Shown here piece after piece: positions 41,692 through 50,808 of a stretch of DNA of 64,000 nt (position 1 is its first letter; every line of letters begins with the position of its first letter). The DNA is from Halolamina sp. CBA1230 (GTDB lineage Archaea; Halobacteriota; Halobacteria; Halobacteriales; Haloferacaceae), in NCBI RefSeq assembly GCF_002025255.2, contig NZ_CP054588.1:186001-250000 (forward strand), in the 5' to 3' direction. Below the pieces are notes generated by a model that saw nothing but the letters and a program-made list of their open reading frames with translations, was not told the origin of the DNA and did not search any database. A program made the position numbers and the translations under genes.

Positions 41692-43014
41692 TCACGCCCG
41701 GAGCGCGCTCACGATGGCCGAGAGCGGCTGGTCGCCGGCCGCCGGCCGTTGTCTGATCTCGACGTGGGAGCCGACCTGTGCGTGATCGAACCGGGCTTCA
41801 CCCCGGAGGATCCGTGCGAGCAGGCGGTCGTCCATGCTGAACCGGACGGCGTCGCCCGTCTCGACCGCGCCGGCGCTGGTGATCTCGTAGCCGTCGCCGG
41901 CCAGCGACAGCGCCGCGACCACGTCGTCGGCGAGATCTAGCACCACTCTCGTGTCGCTCTCCCAGCCGATCGTCCGTCGCGTCTCCTCCATCTGATCGTA
42001 CGCCCGGTCGAGCAGGTCGCGCAGCTCCGTGACCGAGGGGTGGTCGTCGTGCTGGTAGGGGAACGAGCGATCGGCGAGCACGCCCTCGGCGTACTCGCGG
42101 CGCTCGGTCCGATCGATCGGGGTGTACGGCTCCGAGGGCGTCCCCGTGTCGAGGTCGAACGACGCCTCGCTGTTGAGCAGGATCGGGTCGGCGCCGAGAT
42201 CGCTTCCGACGAACTGCCAGAACACCTCGTTCCGCGTGGGCGCGGCGACGTACTGGTTCCGGTCGGCGAGATCCCCCGCGAGCACGTAGCTGCCGCCGAA
42301 GGGGACGAAGTAGTCGGGGTCGAGCGCGTCGACGAGCGCCTCGGCCTCCCGATAGATCCGACCGATGACCGCCTCCCGGGCCCGGAGCTTCTCCTCGTGG
42401 CTGTAGTCCGTGACACACTGGGGGTAGCAGTTCGACGCCGCGGACGGCAGCGTGAGGAGGTCGACCGAGTCGTACCGGTCAGCGATAGTCGACCGTGCCC
42501 GGTCGGCAGGGGGCCACTGGCTGTCGGTGGCGTGGACCAGCACCGTCTCGCCGTCGTCGAACACCGCCGTCGGTGGGTTGGCGCGCTCGGTCGGCGGCTC
42601 CGGCCGCCAGCCGGGGGCAGCGTGGTCGCCCCCCGTCCGGGAGTCGTCGCCCGCCCCATCGAAGAGGGTGACGTGGAGGTCGTCCGTGAGGTGGGTCCGG
42701 TCGTCGTGAGCGAGTTCGATGGTCTCGAACCCCAGTTCTTCGACGGCTCGCGCCAGCCGCGACGCGTCCTCCGGGACCAACACCGGCGTGTCGGTGTCCA
42801 GCCGTCGCATCGTCGGCCGGTGGAACTGGTCGGGGTCGTCGTGGGAGACGTAGATGTAGTCGACGTCGGCGTACGCGTCGGGCTCGAACTCGAGCGGCGG
42901 GTAGTGGGCCCACGCGCCGTAGAACGCCCCGTCCAGCAGCCACGGGTCACAGAGCACCTCGGTCCCCTCGTCCTCGACCACCACCGTCGACGACGCCAGA
43001 TAGCTGAGTCGCAT
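41692..43014 (-). CDS. Metallo-beta-lactamase-fold paralogue with lost metal ligands
   Basis: 440 residues from ATG 43014, collinear with the protein at 20494: CDPWLLDGAFYGAWAHYPPL near residue 22 and TDYSHEEKLRAREAVI in the middle are nearly the same. The metal motif is broken: H58-D-D60-P-D62-Q63 (YVSHDDPDQFHR) instead of H-x-H-x-D-H, and the later His (LLCHQYS in the paralogue) reads LLTLPSA. The SCP2-like end is kept (ARILRGEARFDHAQVGSHVE). It is probably not a metal hydrolase any more and may bind a ligand or partner the active paralogue. Its start and TAACAAAG promoter element match the paralogue's arrangement. Confidence 0.72.
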   Translation of the reverse strand: MRLSYLASSTVVVEDEGTEVLCDPWLLDGAFYGAWAHYPPLEFEPDAYADVDYIYVSHDDPDQFHRPTMRRLDTDTPVLVPEDASRLARAVEELGFETIELAHDDRTHLTDDLHVTLFDGAGDDSRTGGDHAAPGWRPEPPTERANPPTAVFDDGETVLVHATDSQWPPADRARSTIADRYDSVDLLTLPSAASNCYPQCVTDYSHEEKLRAREAVIGRIYREAEALVDALDPDYFVPFGGSYVLAGDLADRNQYVAAPTRNEVFWQFVGSDLGADPILLNSEASFDLDTGTPSEPYTPIDRTERREYAEGVLADRSFPYQHDDHPSVTELRDLLDRAYDQMEETRRTIGWESDTRVVLDLADDVVAALSLAGDGYEITSAGAVETGDAVRFSMDDRLLARILRGEARFDHAQVGSHVEIRQRPAAGDQPLSAIVSALRA

Positions 43015-43036
43015 ACCCGGCACCACCGGTGTGCAA

Positions 43037-43050
43037 CACTTTGTTAGGCA
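43037..43050 (-). promoter_or_regulatory. Promoter-like element TGCCTAACAAAGTG
   Basis: Minus-strand recurrent element, 22 bases before the start at 43014. Confidence 0.45.
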
Positions 43051-43222
43051 CCGGTTCACCCGACTGCGCCGGCTGACGGTCCGCAGTCCTGCCGCCGTAG
43101 CCCCTGATTTCGAGCGTCCCACGCCGCGCCGGCGCAACCGGGAAGAACTGGCCCGTCGAGGCCGTTCGCCCGCGGAAAGCTGCCTCTTACATTATGCTCG
43201 TCTCACCTGTGTCGGCCCGGAG

Positions 43223-44734
43223 ATGCACTACTCAACAATCCAGTCGACGGCCCGAGCCCTATCGGTCGTCGTGGTCGCCCTACTCGTCGTGACGGCGGGA
43301 CTACCCGCCCTCGCGACCGCCACGCCGGCCCAGGCTGACCCGGCTCGACCGCTCGACGACTGCGGCACGATCGACGAACCGGGCGAGTACGTTCTCGAGG
43401 GAAACGTCACCGCGACGGACGGGACCTGCTTCGAACTGACGACCGACGGCGTGACCATCGACGGTGACGGCCACGTCGTCGCCGGCGACGGCGACGGAAC
43501 CGCGGTCAGCGCGGCCGGCATCGACGACGTCGCCGTCCGGAACGTGACGCTCGCGAACTGGTCGACCGGCGTCTCGTTCGTCGGCGTGGCCGACGCCCGC
43601 GTGGCCGAAACGACCGTCACGGACACGTCGATCGTCGGTGTGTCGCTCGCCGCTGGGGAGAACGTCACCGTCAGCAACGCGACGATCGAGGACGGGAACC
43701 TCGGCGTCCGGATCGGCGGCGGGACGACCGGCGCCGCCGTCGTCGACACGGCGTTCACTGACCTGCTCGGCGTCGGCGTCGACCTGCGTGGTGAGGGAGG
43801 GCAGGTCGTCGACAGCTCGTTCCGCTCGACCGGTGGCGACGCGGTCCGCGTGACCGGGAGTGACGGCGCCGTCGTCGCGAACAACACCGTCCGGAACACG
43901 ATCGGCGGGATCAGCGTGAGCGACGCGGCGGGCGTGTCGGTCCGCGCGAACGAACTCCGGAACGTGCAGGGGGCCAGCATCCACGTCGTCGGCGGCGACG
44001 AGCGGCTACCGGCGGCCCCGGGCGTCGATACGGTGGCGTTCGGGCTGTCCACTCCCGTCGACGCGTTCGTCGGCTTCGCGGGCGGCAGCGCGGGTGACCG
44101 TCTGACTGTGTTCCCCCGGTACGTGCCGTCCGCCCAGTCACCGCCGGCGCCGGAGCCAGTGCGTGTCGTCGACAACGCGATCCACGACGGCAACGGGAAC
44201 GGGATCTACGTCGTCAACGGGAGCGAGACGACCGTCGCCGGGAACGACCTGCAGAACAACCGTGACGGTGTCCGGCTCAGCGGCGGGCACAACGTCACCG
44301 TCGTCGACAACAACGCGACGGCGAACCGCGACGACGGCGTCTCGATCGGGGCCACCGCGGCCGCAGTCGTCCGGAACAACACGCTCAGCGGGAACGCCGA
44401 CGACGGGCTCTACGTCCTGAGCGAGGGTGCGGTCGTGCGGGACAACGTCGCCCGCGCGAACGCCGACGACGGGGTCGACGTGCAGAACAGCACGCTCGTC
44501 ACGCTTCGCGGGAACCGCCTGCTCGACAACGGCGACGACGGGTTCTTCCTCCGGAACGTCGCGAACAGCAGCCTCGAGATGAACACGGTGACGGGGAACG
44601 CTGACGAGGGGATCGACCTCCGTGGCACCGCCAACGTCACCGTCGCCAACAACTCCGTCTGCGGGAACGAGCACAACGATATCGTTCAGCGCGAGGGCGC
44701 CAGCGGCACCGTCCTCGAGAACAACGCCTGTTGA
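43223..44734 (+). CDS. Secreted right-handed beta-helix protein (NosD/CASH type)
   Basis: 503 residues from ATG 43223. A Sec signal (ALSVVVVALLVVTAGLPALA) precedes a long parallel beta-helix. It opens CGTIDEPGEYVLEGNVTAT, almost the same as the helix start in the protein at 21954, and runs through about 15 coils with N-N/N-T turns (VVANNTVRNTIGGISV, TVVDNNATANRDDGVSI). A non-helical insertion near residues 265-315 (PAAPGVDTVAFGLSTPVDAF) interrupts it. It ends in a C-terminal Cys, with another Cys (NNSVCGN) about 24 residues before. Such proteins are usually surface-bound glycan-binding or isomerase-like; none of the known catalytic residues could be placed. Confidence 0.8.
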   Translation: MHYSTIQSTARALSVVVVALLVVTAGLPALATATPAQADPARPLDDCGTIDEPGEYVLEGNVTATDGTCFELTTDGVTIDGDGHVVAGDGDGTAVSAAGIDDVAVRNVTLANWSTGVSFVGVADARVAETTVTDTSIVGVSLAAGENVTVSNATIEDGNLGVRIGGGTTGAAVVDTAFTDLLGVGVDLRGEGGQVVDSSFRSTGGDAVRVTGSDGAVVANNTVRNTIGGISVSDAAGVSVRANELRNVQGASIHVVGGDERLPAAPGVDTVAFGLSTPVDAFVGFAGGSAGDRLTVFPRYVPSAQSPPAPEPVRVVDNAIHDGNGNGIYVVNGSETTVAGNDLQNNRDGVRLSGGHNVTVVDNNATANRDDGVSIGATAAAVVRNNTLSGNADDGLYVLSEGAVVRDNVARANADDGVDVQNSTLVTLRGNRLLDNGDDGFFLRNVANSSLEMNTVTGNADEGIDLRGTANVTVANNSVCGNEHNDIVQREGASGTVLENNAC

Positions 44735-44794
44735 CCCCCCGACCCCGCTGACCGGCCCTCCACCGCTGTCGTTTTCTCCCCGTTCGCCGGACGA

Positions 44795-47700
44795 CTACGA
44801 CCGCCGACGCAGCAGTACCCCGGCGAGCGCCGCGATCGCGGCGAGCGCGCCGAGGACGCCCAGGCCGGGTGAGTCGGTCGTGGTCGTCGAGTCGGTCTCG
44901 GGCGTCGTGGTGCCGTCGACGACCGTCACCGTCACCGTCTCGTTGCCGACCGTCGCGTCGTAGCTGCCCGACGCCATCACCGAGCGCGTGAACGAGACGG
45001 TGGTCGACTCGCCGGGATCCAGCGACACCTCCCGCGTCGCGACCGTCCCCCCGAACAGCTCCAGCGCCACCGAGCGCTCGCCGGCGGCGTCGCCGGCGTT
45101 GGTGAGGTTCGCGGTCACCGTGAACGCCTCGCCCGCCCCGACCTCCCGGGGCTCGGCAGTCAGCGACGCGACGGCGATATCCGGCTCGCGGGGCCGGACG
45201 ACCACCGTCCGGGTCTCGCCGTGATCGACCTCGACCTCGACGCTCTTGTTGCCGGGCGAGGTGAACTGGTGGCTGAACGCGACCGTTCGGGTCTCGCCGG
45301 GTTCGAGGGGGATCTCGCGATCCTCGAGCATCTCGCCCTCGACCTCGAACTCGACGGACTTCGTGCCGGAGCCGTTCCCGCGGTTGGTCACCGTGGCCTC
45401 GACTACCAGCGTCTCGCCGACGAGCAGCTCCTGGCTCCCGAGCGAGACGTTCGCCTGGCCGATGTCGGGTTCGGGCTCCGGTTCGTCGGTCGACTGGCCG
45501 CCGCCCGCCTGCTGCCCGCCGCCACCACCACCACCGCCAGCCTGTCCACCGCCATCCCCGCCGTCACCACCGTCGTTTCCGTCACCATCGTTTCCATCAC
45601 CGCCGTCGTTACCGCCATCGCCGCCGTCGCTTCCGTCGCCGCTTTCGTTCTCGGCGACCGAAACGGTCGTCGTCGCGTTCGCACTGACGCCGCCCGCGGT
45701 GGTGATCGTCAGCGTCACGTCGTACTCGCCCGCGTCGTCGTACGTGTGATCGACGGTGGCGCCGGTCGCGCTCGCGTCGTCGCCGAACGCCCACTCGTAG
45801 TCCACGATCTCGCTGGCGGCCGAAGCATCGCCGGCGTCGAACGCCACCGGCTCGCCGGCCGTGGGCTCCGCGGTCCCGACGTCGATCACCGCCGTCGCCG
45901 CATCGGGGTCACCGACTGCGACGGTCGCCGTCGCCGTCGCGGTCTGCCCGTCGTTACCGACGACGGTCACGCCCACCGTCACGCGGCCGGCGTCGGTGAA
46001 GGTGTGTTCGAGCGTCGGGTTCTCGCTCTGCTCGTCGACCTCGCTGTCGCCGTCGAGATCCCACTGATACCCGTCGATCCCGTCGGCGTCGGTCGAACCG
46101 CTCGCGTCGAGCACGACCGACTCGTTCACCGTCGCCGCCTCGGGAACGTCGAGGCTGGCGTTCGGCGGGTCGTTCGGCGCCACGACCGTGATCCCGGCGC
46201 TGTCGGTCGCCGTCCCGTTGTCGTCGTCCACGACCGTGACCGCCGGTTCGACCTCGCCGAGTTCGGTGTAGGCGTGATCGATCGTGGGCGCGGTCGTGTT
46301 GGTCTCGATCGTCCCGTCGCCGTCGAGATCCCAGCGGTACTCGACGATCGTCCCCTCGTCGCTGGAGCCGCTCGCGTCGAGCGTGACCGTCTCGTTCACC
46401 GTCGCCTCCGCGGGCGCGTCGAGCGCGGCCGACGGCGGCGACGGGGGAACCGTGACCGTCACCGACGCCGAGGCGGTCGCGGTGTTCTCGCCCGTGTCGA
46501 CGACAGTGACGGTGGCGTCGAACGTCCCGCCCGTCTCGTACTCGTACGCGACGGTCGGCTCGGCGGTCTCCTCGTCGACTTCGCCGTCGCCGTCGAAATC
46601 CCACCGATAGGCGTCGATCCCGCGGTCGTCGGTGGAGTTGCTCGCGTCGAACGTGGCCGGCTCCCCGACGGTCGCGTTCGCGGGCGCGTCGAGGCTGGCG
46701 TTCGGCGGGCGGTCTGGCGGCCGGACGGAGACGGTCGCGGTCGCAGTGTCGTTCTGCCCGTCCTCGTCGGTCACCGCAACTGCGGGCGCCACGGTGCCGA
46801 TATCGGTGTACGTGTGTTCGAGGGTGGGCTCCCTCGTCTCGACCTCGGCCGTCCCGTCGCCGTCGACGTCCCACTGGTAGCTGGTGATCGTCCCTTCGTC
46901 GGTGGAACCGCTCGCGTCGAGCACGATCGACTCGTTCACCGTCGCCACGTCGGGGACCGCCAAGCTCGCGTTCGGCGGCGTCGACTGCTGGGTGACGGTC
47001 ACCGTCAGTTCGGCCGTGTCGCCGTTGCCGTACGTGTCGAACGCGGTCACGGCGACGGTCCGGTTGCCGACCTCGTCGAACGCGTGGTCGATCGTCGGCT
47101 CGGTGGTCACCTCGTCGACCTCGCCGTCGCCGTCGAGATCCCACTCGTAGCCGCCGATCTCCCCGTCGTCGGTCGTCTCTCCGGCGTCGAGCGTGACCGT
47201 CTCACCGGCTTCGGTGCTGTTCGGCCCGGTTAGCGCCGCGCTGGGCGGCGTCACCACACAGCCGCCGCCGTGGATGAACACCTGGCGGTCGCGGTCGAGC
47301 GTCGTATCCGGACCGTCGGCGTCGATCAGTCGCCACTCATCGACGCGGTACTCATCGCCGGAGTAACTCCAGTCACCCCAGTGATCGGCGTCCTCGTTGA
47401 ACCCCGGGTCGATGGTGACGGTGCCGGACATGTTGCCGAGCCCCGAATAGACGCCGCCGTCGGTTCGGTTGTCGCCCCACTTCCAGTCGATATCCGCGGT
47501 CGTTTCGCCAGTGTTCCAGTCGTCGTCGCGATCGGAGTACTCGTCGTCCTCGACGACCCACTCGCCGTCGGCGGGCAGCCCCTCGAACGCCATCGTGAGC
47601 GTGCTCCCGCCGTCCCCGTCGCCCAGTTCGTCGTGGACCAGGACGAGGTTCCCCCGCTCGGAGCCTTCGTAGAAGAACAGCGCGCTCGTCGCCGTCTCCT

Positions 47701-47944
47701 GGTACTCGCGGGTTCCGAAGGAGCTGAACGTGTCCGACGATGGGTCCGTGTAGGGGTTCCGGTAGTCGTAGAACACCGAGGCGTTCTGACTCTCGTTGGT
47801 CACGGGATCGATGGGGTAGCAGTTCGTCCCCTGTGCCACGGCGTAGCTGTCGTTCTCGACCGGCGCCGCCGAGACGACGACCGCTCCGCCGATCGGTGCG
47901 AGCACGACGAGCGCGACGAGCAACAGGACGCGTCTGTCTCTCAT
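44795..47944 (-). CDS. Large surface protein with six PKD domains, two CARDB-like domains and a PGF-CTERM-like anchor
   Basis: 1049 residues from ATG 47944. A Sec signal (VLLLVALVVLAPIGGAVVV) precedes a unique N-terminal domain of about 235 residues. Six PKD repeats follow, each with a YxWDxDGDG-type or YEWAFGDD core. A Gly/Asp/Asn linker and a Gly/Gln stretch lead to two CARDB-like domains (VSLGSQELLVGETLVVEATV, ASLTAEPREVGAGEAFTVTA). The end is a Thr-rich stalk, SPGLGVLGALAAIAALAG and RRRS, an archaeosortase-type sorting signal with PGL in place of PGF. It probably forms an extended fibre on the cell surface. It is convergent with the beta-helix gene at 43223. The nucleotide repeats make the region prone to recombination. 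Confidence 0.85.
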   Translation of the reverse strand: MRDRRVLLLVALVVLAPIGGAVVVSAAPVENDSYAVAQGTNCYPIDPVTNESQNASVFYDYRNPYTDPSSDTFSSFGTREYQETATSALFFYEGSERGNLVLVHDELGDGDGGSTLTMAFEGLPADGEWVVEDDEYSDRDDDWNTGETTADIDWKWGDNRTDGGVYSGLGNMSGTVTIDPGFNEDADHWGDWSYSGDEYRVDEWRLIDADGPDTTLDRDRQVFIHGGGCVVTPPSAALTGPNSTEAGETVTLDAGETTDDGEIGGYEWDLDGDGEVDEVTTEPTIDHAFDEVGNRTVAVTAFDTYGNGDTAELTVTVTQQSTPPNASLAVPDVATVNESIVLDASGSTDEGTITSYQWDVDGDGTAEVETREPTLEHTYTDIGTVAPAVAVTDEDGQNDTATATVSVRPPDRPPNASLDAPANATVGEPATFDASNSTDDRGIDAYRWDFDGDGEVDEETAEPTVAYEYETGGTFDATVTVVDTGENTATASASVTVTVPPSPPSAALDAPAEATVNETVTLDASGSSDEGTIVEYRWDLDGDGTIETNTTAPTIDHAYTELGEVEPAVTVVDDDNGTATDSAGITVVAPNDPPNASLDVPEAATVNESVVLDASGSTDADGIDGYQWDLDGDSEVDEQSENPTLEHTFTDAGRVTVGVTVVGNDGQTATATATVAVGDPDAATAVIDVGTAEPTAGEPVAFDAGDASAASEIVDYEWAFGDDASATGATVDHTYDDAGEYDVTLTITTAGGVSANATTTVSVAENESGDGSDGGDGGNDGGDGNDGDGNDGGDGGDGGGQAGGGGGGGGQQAGGGQSTDEPEPEPDIGQANVSLGSQELLVGETLVVEATVTNRGNGSGTKSVEFEVEGEMLEDREIPLEPGETRTVAFSHQFTSPGNKSVEVEVDHGETRTVVVRPREPDIAVASLTAEPREVGAGEAFTVTANLTNAGDAAGERSVALELFGGTVATREVSLDPGESTTVSFTRSVMASGSYDATVGNETVTVTVVDGTTTPETDSTTTTDSPGLGVLGALAAIAALAGVLLRRRS

Positions 47945-47969
47945 TAAGAACGGACTGGTCGCTTCGGTC

Positions 47970-47982
47970 GCTTTGTTATGGA
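47970..47982 (-). promoter_or_regulatory. Promoter-like element TCCATAACAAAGC
   Basis: Minus-strand recurrent element, 25 bases before the start of the PKD protein gene (47944). Confidence 0.5.
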
Positions 47983-48100
47983 TCGGCTTCAACACCGGCG
48001 TACTGACAGTTTCCGCCCGCCCTCCCGGGATGAAGCCGCCCGGACGCGCGCCGACGGATCCCGGACGGCGTCCGGAGCCGCCGACGCCGCGGCAGGCGAC

Positions 48101-48112
48101 GGGTAACAATCG
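48101..48112 (+). promoter_or_regulatory. Promoter-like element GGGTAACAATCG
   Basis: Recurrent element about 50 bases before the ATG at 48163. Confidence 0.4.
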
Positions 48113-48162
48113 GCGGTGTGGTCGTAGCCACGGCCAACTCGCCGGCTTCCGGCGACTGAACT

Positions 48163-49317
48163 ATGTACAGAGGACACACGACTGCCGTCGTGATCCCGGC
48201 GTACAACGAGGAGGGGTTCGTCGGCGACACCATCGCGTCGGTGCCCGGGTTCGTCGACCGCGTCTACGCCGTCGACGACGGCTCGACCGACGGAACGTGG
48301 ACCGAAATCCGGGCGGCCGCCGACACGATCGCGGCCGCCGACGGCACCACTCCCGACGACGCCCGCGTGGTCGCGATCCAGCACGAGCGGAACCGCGGCG
48401 TCGGCGGCGCGATCAAAACCGGCTACCAGCACGCCCGCGCGGACCGGATCGACCTCACTGCCGTGATGGGCGGCGACGGGCAGATGGAGCCGGAGATGCT
48501 GGGCGACCTGTTCGACCCCATCGTCGACGGCGACGCCGACTACACGAAGGGGAACCGCTTCCTCGACCGCTCGGGCCGTGGGTCGATGCCGGCCCACCGC
48601 TTCGTCGGCAACGCCGTCCTCGGCGCGCTCACCAAGATCGCCAGCGGCTACTGGCGCTGTGGCGACCCCCAGAGCGGCTACACCGCCATCTCGCTGCGCG
48701 CGCTGGAGACCGCCGCGATCGACGAGATGTACGAGTTCTACGGCTACTGCAACGACCTGCTGGTGAAACTCAACGTCGCGCGGCTCCGGGTGGTCGACGT
48801 CCCCCGCCCCATCACCTACGGCGAGGAGGAGAGCCACATCCAGTACCGTAGCTACGTCCCCCGCGTGTCGCTGATGCTGCTGCGGAACTTCCTCTGGCGG
48901 CTGAAGACGAACTACCTGGCCTACGACTTCCACCCGCTGGTGGGCGCCTACGCTGCCGGCGGGGTGGCGTCGATCGCGTCGGTCGCCGCCGCCGTCTGGG
49001 CGCTGCCGGGCGTCGGCACCGCCGCGACGCCGACCGCCCGCGGCGCGCTCGCGCTGGGGTTCGGCCTGTTCGCGCTGGTGGCGGTCACCTGGGCGATGGC
49101 GATGGACCGGAGCGCGAACGACCACCTCGACGGCACGGTCACGCCCGCCGACCGCCGGCGGCCCACCGAGGATCACGGGCAGCCATCCCGGAACGGTGCA
49201 TCCCCGAGCGACGCACAGCGCGACGAGGACGCCGCCGACGGGAACGGAGCTGCCGACTCGGCCGCGCAGGCCCCGCCGCCGGAGGAGTACGGCGGGCCGA
49301 ACACCGCCTCGGACTGA
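48163..49317 (+). CDS. Glycosyltransferase family 2 (polyprenyl-phosphate sugar transferase type)
   Basis: 384 residues. GT-A motifs: TAVVIPAYNEEGFVGDTI at the start, VYAVDDGSTDGTW, the DxD-like MGGDGQMEPE, and GYWRCGDPQSGYTAIS. Two C-terminal membrane helices (about 265-285 and 300-320) and an acidic tail follow. The layout is that of dolichol-phosphate glucosyl/mannosyltransferases (AglJ/AglD relatives), which charge or extend the lipid carrier at the cytoplasmic face. The sugar is unknown; with glmM next in line a HexNAc is plausible but unproven. The last 60 residues are low-complexity and acidic. Confidence 0.85.
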   Translation: MYRGHTTAVVIPAYNEEGFVGDTIASVPGFVDRVYAVDDGSTDGTWTEIRAAADTIAAADGTTPDDARVVAIQHERNRGVGGAIKTGYQHARADRIDLTAVMGGDGQMEPEMLGDLFDPIVDGDADYTKGNRFLDRSGRGSMPAHRFVGNAVLGALTKIASGYWRCGDPQSGYTAISLRALETAAIDEMYEFYGYCNDLLVKLNVARLRVVDVPRPITYGEEESHIQYRSYVPRVSLMLLRNFLWRLKTNYLAYDFHPLVGAYAAGGVASIASVAAAVWALPGVGTAATPTARGALALGFGLFALVAVTWAMAMDRSANDHLDGTVTPADRRRPTEDHGQPSRNGASPSDAQRDEDAADGNGAADSAAQAPPPEEYGGPNTASD

Positions 49318-49382
49318 CCCCCGGCCCGCCCGTTCTCCAGCCGATCCGCCCCCGTTAGGAGCGTTCTACCGCAGTATTCGGG

Positions 49383-49396
49383 TGCTAACAAACACC
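49383..49396 (+). promoter_or_regulatory. Promoter-like element TGCTAACAAACACC
   Basis: Recurrent element, 21 bases before the glmM start at 49418. Confidence 0.45.
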
Positions 49397-49417
49397 GCGT
49401 ACGTGGCTGTATGGGGC

Positions 49418-50764
49418 ATGTTCGGAACGAGCGGTATCCGCGGCGAGTTCGGCGAGGACGTGACGGCCGGCACCGCGCTGGCGGTCGGGCGCGCGATCGC
49501 CTCCGAGGGTAACGACCACGTCGTCGTCGGGCGCGACCCCCGGGAAACCGGCTCGCTGCTGGTCGAGGCGCTCTCGGCCGGGCTGCGCGAGTGTGGCGCC
49601 AACGTCGCCCGGCTGGGCGAGCTCCCGACCCCGACGATCGCACGGAGCGTCGGCTGGTACGACGCGGACATGGGCGTGGCGGTGACCGCCTCCCACAACC
49701 CGCCGGCGGACAACGGGCTAAAGCTCTGGCACCCCGACGGCTCGGCGGTCGTCGGCGACGCACAGACCGCCATCGCCGACCGCATCCGCCACGCCCGGTA
49801 CGAGTTCGCGCCCTGGGACGACACCGGGACCCGACACCGCTTCGGCGGCGCACGCGGGCGACACGTCGACGCCGTCGCCGACGCCGTGGCCGTCGACCCC
49901 CCGATCCCTGTCGTCGTCGACGTGGGCCACGGCACCGGCGAGCTGACCGCGGCCGCGCTCCGCCGGCTGGGCTGCCCGGTCACGACGCTGAACGGCGTGA
50001 CCGACGGCTCGTTCCCCGCCCGGGAGAGCGAGCCGACCGCCGAGAACTGCGAGCAGCTCCGCCGGGTCGTCGCGGCGACCGACGCCGAACTCGGGATCGC
50101 TCACGACGGCGACGCCGACCGCATGCTCGCGGTGACGGAGTCCGGCGCGTTCGTCCCCGGCGACACGCTGCTGGCGCTGTTCGCCCGCCGGGAGGCGAAA
50201 CCCGGTACCAGGGTTGCCGTGCCGATCGACGCCAGCCTGGCAATCAAAGACGAGTTGGCGGCCGTCGGCGCCGACGTGACGTACACCCGGGTCGGCGACG
50301 GCTACGTCGCCCGACGAGCCGCCGAGGCGGGCGTCGTGTTCGGCGGCGAGCCCAGCGGGGCGTGGATCTGGCCCGACGAGACCCGCGCGCCGGACGGCCC
50401 GCTGGCGGCCGCGAAGCTGGCGGCGATGGTCGCGACCGACGGCTCGCTCGACGCGCTGGTCGCGGACGTGAACACGGTTCCGATCAGCCGTCGGAGCGTC
50501 GAGACCGACCGGAAGGCGGCCGTTATCGAACGGATCGCGGCGGCGATGCCGGAGGACGACGACCGCGTGACGACCGTCGACGGCGTCCGCGTCGAGGTCG
50601 ACGACGGCTGGTTCCTGGTGCGTGCCAGCGGGACGGAGCCGCTTGTCCGCATCACCGCGGAGGCCCGCGAGCAGGATCGGATGGCGGCGCTGCTGGAGAC
50701 GGCCGAGGGGCTCGTAACCGAGGCGATCGAGACCGGGAGCGTCGAACGACAGCCTGTCGATTGA
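49418..50764 (+). CDS. glmM: Phosphoglucosamine mutase / phosphohexomutase
   Basis: 448 residues of the alpha-D-phosphohexomutase family. Motifs: MFGTSGIRGEF at the start, the phosphoserine loop TASHNPPADNG (Ser92), the magnesium loop HDGDADRML, the sugar-binding GGEPSGAWIW and the phosphate-binding RASGTEPLVRI. Length and start fit archaeal GlmM, which converts glucosamine-6-phosphate to glucosamine-1-phosphate; some members also act as phosphomannomutases. The glmS gene 1.1 kb away and a glmU-like gene at 55932 favour the GlmM role. An ATG at 49411 is out of frame; 49418 is the family start. Confidence 0.85.
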   Translation: MFGTSGIRGEFGEDVTAGTALAVGRAIASEGNDHVVVGRDPRETGSLLVEALSAGLRECGANVARLGELPTPTIARSVGWYDADMGVAVTASHNPPADNGLKLWHPDGSAVVGDAQTAIADRIRHARYEFAPWDDTGTRHRFGGARGRHVDAVADAVAVDPPIPVVVDVGHGTGELTAAALRRLGCPVTTLNGVTDGSFPARESEPTAENCEQLRRVVAATDAELGIAHDGDADRMLAVTESGAFVPGDTLLALFARREAKPGTRVAVPIDASLAIKDELAAVGADVTYTRVGDGYVARRAAEAGVVFGGEPSGAWIWPDETRAPDGPLAAAKLAAMVATDGSLDALVADVNTVPISRRSVETDRKAAVIERIAAAMPEDDDRVTTVDGVRVEVDDGWFLVRASGTEPLVRITAEAREQDRMAALLETAEGLVTEAIETGSVERQPVD

Positions 50765-50808
50765 CCGGTTCCCGACCGCCGGGCTATCAGGAGGGCGCCG
50801 ATTCAGAG

